Source of the DNA: Saprospiraceae bacterium UBA2329
GTDB taxonomy: Bacteria > Bacteroidota > Bacteroidia > Chitinophagales > Saprospiraceae
NCBI GenBank assembly: GCA_002344975.1
Contig: DDUV01000066.1
Coordinates: 1 to 24,443, forward strand
Direction of reading: 5' to 3'
Length of the DNA stretch: 24,443 nt
The notes under the pieces were generated by a model. That model was not told the origin of the DNA. It saw only the letters and a list, made by a program, of their open reading frames with translations, and did not search any database. Shown here in pieces: positions 22,482-24,443 of this stretch (the first letter of the stretch is position 1; every line of letters begins with the position of its first letter). Position numbers and translations under genes: made by a program.

Positions 22482-24071
22482 ATGAAAAAGGCATCATTCC
22501 TGGCCTTGCTGTTCATCGGCATAGCCTGTCAAAACTTCCTTGCTGCACAATCGCGCGCCACTGCGCCCGATCCTGTGCTCATTGCGTCCGGCATCACAGC
22601 GTCGGAATTGCAGCGACACCTCACCGTGCTGGCTTCTGATGAAATGCAAGGCCGCGAAACCGGCACAGAAGGACAGCGCAAGGCCGCTCAATACATTGCA
22701 GATGTGTTTTCCTCCTGGCAACTGCCTGCTGTCGGCGACGACAACTCCTATTTTCAACACATCCTTTTCAAAGCGGAAAGCTGGAAACGCGTGGAGCTTA
22801 CCATTGGAGACAAAAAATACAGGCACCTTTGGGAATACTACGCTGCACCCCATTTGAATGAAGGCAGCGCTTCACCGATGTCTTTCAATGAAGTACTTTT
22901 TTTGGGATACGGTATTGACGATGCGAATTACAGCGATTACAAAGGTGTGGATGTGAAGGGCAAAGCCTTGTTGATTTACGATGGGGAACCGGTGAATGCT
23001 TCCGGGATTTCGTATGTCACGGGCACCTCGGAGCGTTCCAACTGGACCACAGAACAAAAGCTGGCTGTCGCCAAATCGAAGGGGGCGGCGCTCGTCTTAA
23101 TTATTGATTCCTCGTTTAAAGAGAACGTAGCGGAGGTTCGCAAAGCGCTCAGCAACACCCGGCTTCAGCCCGCCAAAAGCAGGCTCAATCTCAGGAATTT
23201 GGCGCCCAACTGCCATTTATCTTCAGAAACCGCCAAAGCATTGCTGGGAACGCAAGTGAAAAAGGTGATCCGGCAGCGGGATAAAATTCTAAAAAAGGGC
23301 CGTCCTTCAGATGCCGTCATTCCTGCCAAAATAGAAGTGACCTTAGATAAAGAAACCCGCGAATTGTCGGGACACAATGTTTTGGGCTATGTGCAGGGGT
23401 CCGACCCTGTGCTTCAAAACGAATTGGTCATAGTTTCTGCCCATTTTGACCACCTCGGTATGCGTGGCGATGCTATATACTATGGTGCTGATGATAATGC
23501 GTCGGGTACTTCGGCGGTGCTGGAGATTGCGCAGGCATTTTCAGACGCGAAGCAAGCCGGCATGGGGCCGCGTAGAAGTGTGCTGTTTTTGCTCGTTTCC
23601 GGCGAGGAAAAAGGTCTCTTGGGGAGCCAGTACTATGTAGAGCATCCTACCTTCCCTCTGGCCAACACGATAGCCAATGTGAACGTAGATATGGTGGGGC
23701 GGGTGGATGCCAAACATGCCGACAACCCACATTATATATATGTCATCGGCGCCGACAGGCTTAGTACAGAGTTGCACCGCATCAACGAAACGGCCAATGC
23801 AACCTACACACAGTTGGAATTGGATTACACTTATAATGCTAAAAATGACCCCAACCGCTACTACTACCGCTCAGATCACTACAATTTTGCCGAGCGAGGC
23901 ATTCCCGCTGTCTTTTATTTCAGCGGTACCCATCAGGATTACCACCGAACTACCGATACAGTAGATAAGATCAACTTCGATAAAATGGTCAAAATTGCTC
24001 AGTTGGTGTTCCATACGACTTGGGAATTGGCCAATCGCGATCAGCGCATACAGGTGGATGTAAAAAAATAA
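22482..24071 (+). CDS. Secreted M28 family zinc aminopeptidase
   Basis: This 529-aa exported peptidase has a signal peptide (MKKASFLALLFIGIACQNFLAAQ). It is an M28 metallopeptidase with an inserted PA-like segment (about residues 125-275). Zn ligands are visible: His321 (VSAHFDHLG), Asp337 (YGADDNASG), Glu375/Glu376 (SGEEKGLLGS, the catalytic base and ligand), Asp403 (NVDMVGR) and His488 (HQDYHRTTDTVDKI). The N-terminal ITASELQRHLTVLASDEMQGRETGTEGQRKAAQYI is typical of Bacteroidota members. It would release N-terminal residues from peptides in the periplasm or outside; substrate preference is not predictable. There is no T9SS tail, so it is probably periplasmic. It lies 72 nt after rpiB with a hairpin between them. 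Confidence 0.92.
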   Translation: MKKASFLALLFIGIACQNFLAAQSRATAPDPVLIASGITASELQRHLTVLASDEMQGRETGTEGQRKAAQYIADVFSSWQLPAVGDDNSYFQHILFKAESWKRVELTIGDKKYRHLWEYYAAPHLNEGSASPMSFNEVLFLGYGIDDANYSDYKGVDVKGKALLIYDGEPVNASGISYVTGTSERSNWTTEQKLAVAKSKGAALVLIIDSSFKENVAEVRKALSNTRLQPAKSRLNLRNLAPNCHLSSETAKALLGTQVKKVIRQRDKILKKGRPSDAVIPAKIEVTLDKETRELSGHNVLGYVQGSDPVLQNELVIVSAHFDHLGMRGDAIYYGADDNASGTSAVLEIAQAFSDAKQAGMGPRRSVLFLLVSGEEKGLLGSQYYVEHPTFPLANTIANVNVDMVGRVDAKHADNPHYIYVIGADRLSTELHRINETANATYTQLELDYTYNAKNDPNRYYYRSDHYNFAERGIPAVFYFSGTHQDYHRTTDTVDKINFDKMVKIAQLVFHTTWELANRDQRIQVDVKK

Positions 24072-24166
24072 TTTCACGAGCATTTCATTAGATGCTGATT
24101 GTCAGGGCTAAAATTGCCCGTGTTTTCCAAAGCCGATTATTTGATGATTTTTTTTCTTAAAAATGC

Positions 24167-24197
24167 TTGACAGATTGAAAAAGCGGACTTACCTTTG
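24167..24197 (+). promoter_or_regulatory. Strong Bacteroidota-type promoter (P1)
   Basis: TTGACA (24167-24172) is followed by TACCTTTG (24190-24197), with 20 nt between TTG and the box. It is the best full promoter match in the window. The box lies exactly in the loop of the inverted repeat at 24179-24208. Confidence 0.75.
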
Positions 24198-24208
24198 CGT
24201 CCGCTTTT
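24179..24208. repeat. Perfect 10-bp inverted repeat enclosing the P1 box
   Basis: AAAAGCGGAC (24179-24188) pairs with GTCCGCTTTT (24199-24208) around a 10-nt loop that contains TACCTTTG. A-tract before and T-tract after also make it look like a bidirectional intrinsic terminator for the M28 gene, 107 bp upstream. Confidence 0.8.
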
Positions 24209-24294
24209 GAAAAGCAGTCGAGACGTAATGGCGCCTCGATAAAAAAAGAAAAGATTTTTTTGGGCAATGTGTATATGGATTTGAAAATCATTTC

Positions 24295-24302
24295 TACCTT
24301 TG
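24295..24302 (+). promoter_or_regulatory. Second -7 box (P2)
   Basis: TACCTTTG followed by CCGTCCC matches the box and start-region pattern of Bacteroidota promoters. No TTG lies at the ideal distance (one is 11 nt upstream). A transcript from here would begin with the CTTACCG hairpin. Confidence 0.5.
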
Positions 24303-24443
24303 CCGTCCCTTACCGAAAAGCGGTAAGTTTTGCAAGATCAACCCAAGCGTCAGCTTGAAGAGATATGACAATTCGCTCTCAAAGCGCCAACGGGTACTGA
24401 ACATGGAGGCGAGGCGTCAAAAAGTTCATTGACACTGTAGCAA

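Larger units (their letters stand above)
24072..24443. other. Gene-free region, probable rRNA operon promoter and leader
   Basis: No gene is present. The region holds two TACCTTTG boxes (24190-24197, 24295-24302), a perfect 10-bp inverted repeat (24179-24208), a hairpin CTTACCG/CGGTAAG followed by TTTTG (24309-24331), smaller dyads (24218-24239, 24344-24357) and GTTCATTGACA at 24424-24434. The last motif resembles the leader sequence commonly seen shortly before 16S rRNA in Bacteroidota. The 16S gene itself would begin beyond the window edge, so this reading is inference. Confidence 0.5.

Noticed and set aside
24072..24443. tRNA gene or small coding gene in the right-end region
   Set aside because: No cloverleaf with a T-loop GTTCGAAT-like block and no credible reading frame was seen; dyads fit promoter and leader structure better.

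Overview
The window looks like a chromosomal segment of a Bacteroidota bacterium, probably of the Saprospiria type. This is inferred from gene content, not from a marker gene. Supporting signs are a type IX secretion (T9SS) C-terminal sorting domain, a DUF4837 lipoprotein, a GT117/DUF2723 membrane glycosyltransferase, the xerC-hpf gene pair, and Bacteroidota-style promoters (TTG about 20 nt before TAnnTTTG, often written TACCTTTG). Most genes are ordinary chromosomal ones. No phage, plasmid, insertion sequence, CRISPR array or tRNA was recognised.

Layout. (1) 1-560: a small four-helix-bundle (23S-intervening-sequence-type) gene lies between short 14-bp repeat arrays. (2) 542-5206, minus strand: NhaD Na+/H+ antiporter, small lipoprotein, MoxR AAA ATPase, DUF4837 lipoprotein and an ECF-like sigma factor. 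(3) 5455-8876, plus strand: copper-type P1B ATPase, then xerC and the ribosome hibernation factor hpf, closed by a strong terminator. (4) 8954-13750: a secreted TonB-C-domain protein, a convergent 490-aa helical protein of unknown function, a T9SS-sorted secreted protein and a composite outer-membrane barrel protein. (5) 13751-16250: a terminator, a large inverted repeat, then a compact set of small soluble proteins (WYL regulator, SRPBCC, DUF6157, DinB). (6) 16298-17038, minus strand: a lipoprotein with the complete active site of a subclass B1 metallo-beta-lactamase. (7) 17132-24071, plus strand: Wzx-like flippase, GT117 glycosyltransferase, ribose-5-phosphate isomerase B and an M28 peptidase. 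(8) 24072-24443: non-coding DNA with two strong promoter boxes, several hairpins and a GTTCATTGACA motif. It is best read as the promoter and leader of an rRNA operon whose 16S gene would begin just outside the window.

How the genes work together. Several genes concern the envelope: lipoproteins, the TonB-like and T9SS proteins, the barrel protein, the flippase and the glycosyltransferase. NhaD and the copper ATPase handle ions and lie divergently around a shared 248-bp intergenic region. The most noteworthy items are the B1 metallo-beta-lactamase, the WYL-SRPBCC-DUF6157-DinB cluster behind a 16-bp perfect inverted repeat, the repeat arrays around the four-helix-bundle gene, and the promoter box held in the loop of a perfect inverted repeat near the right end. 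No wholly new multi-gene system could be shown from sequence alone.
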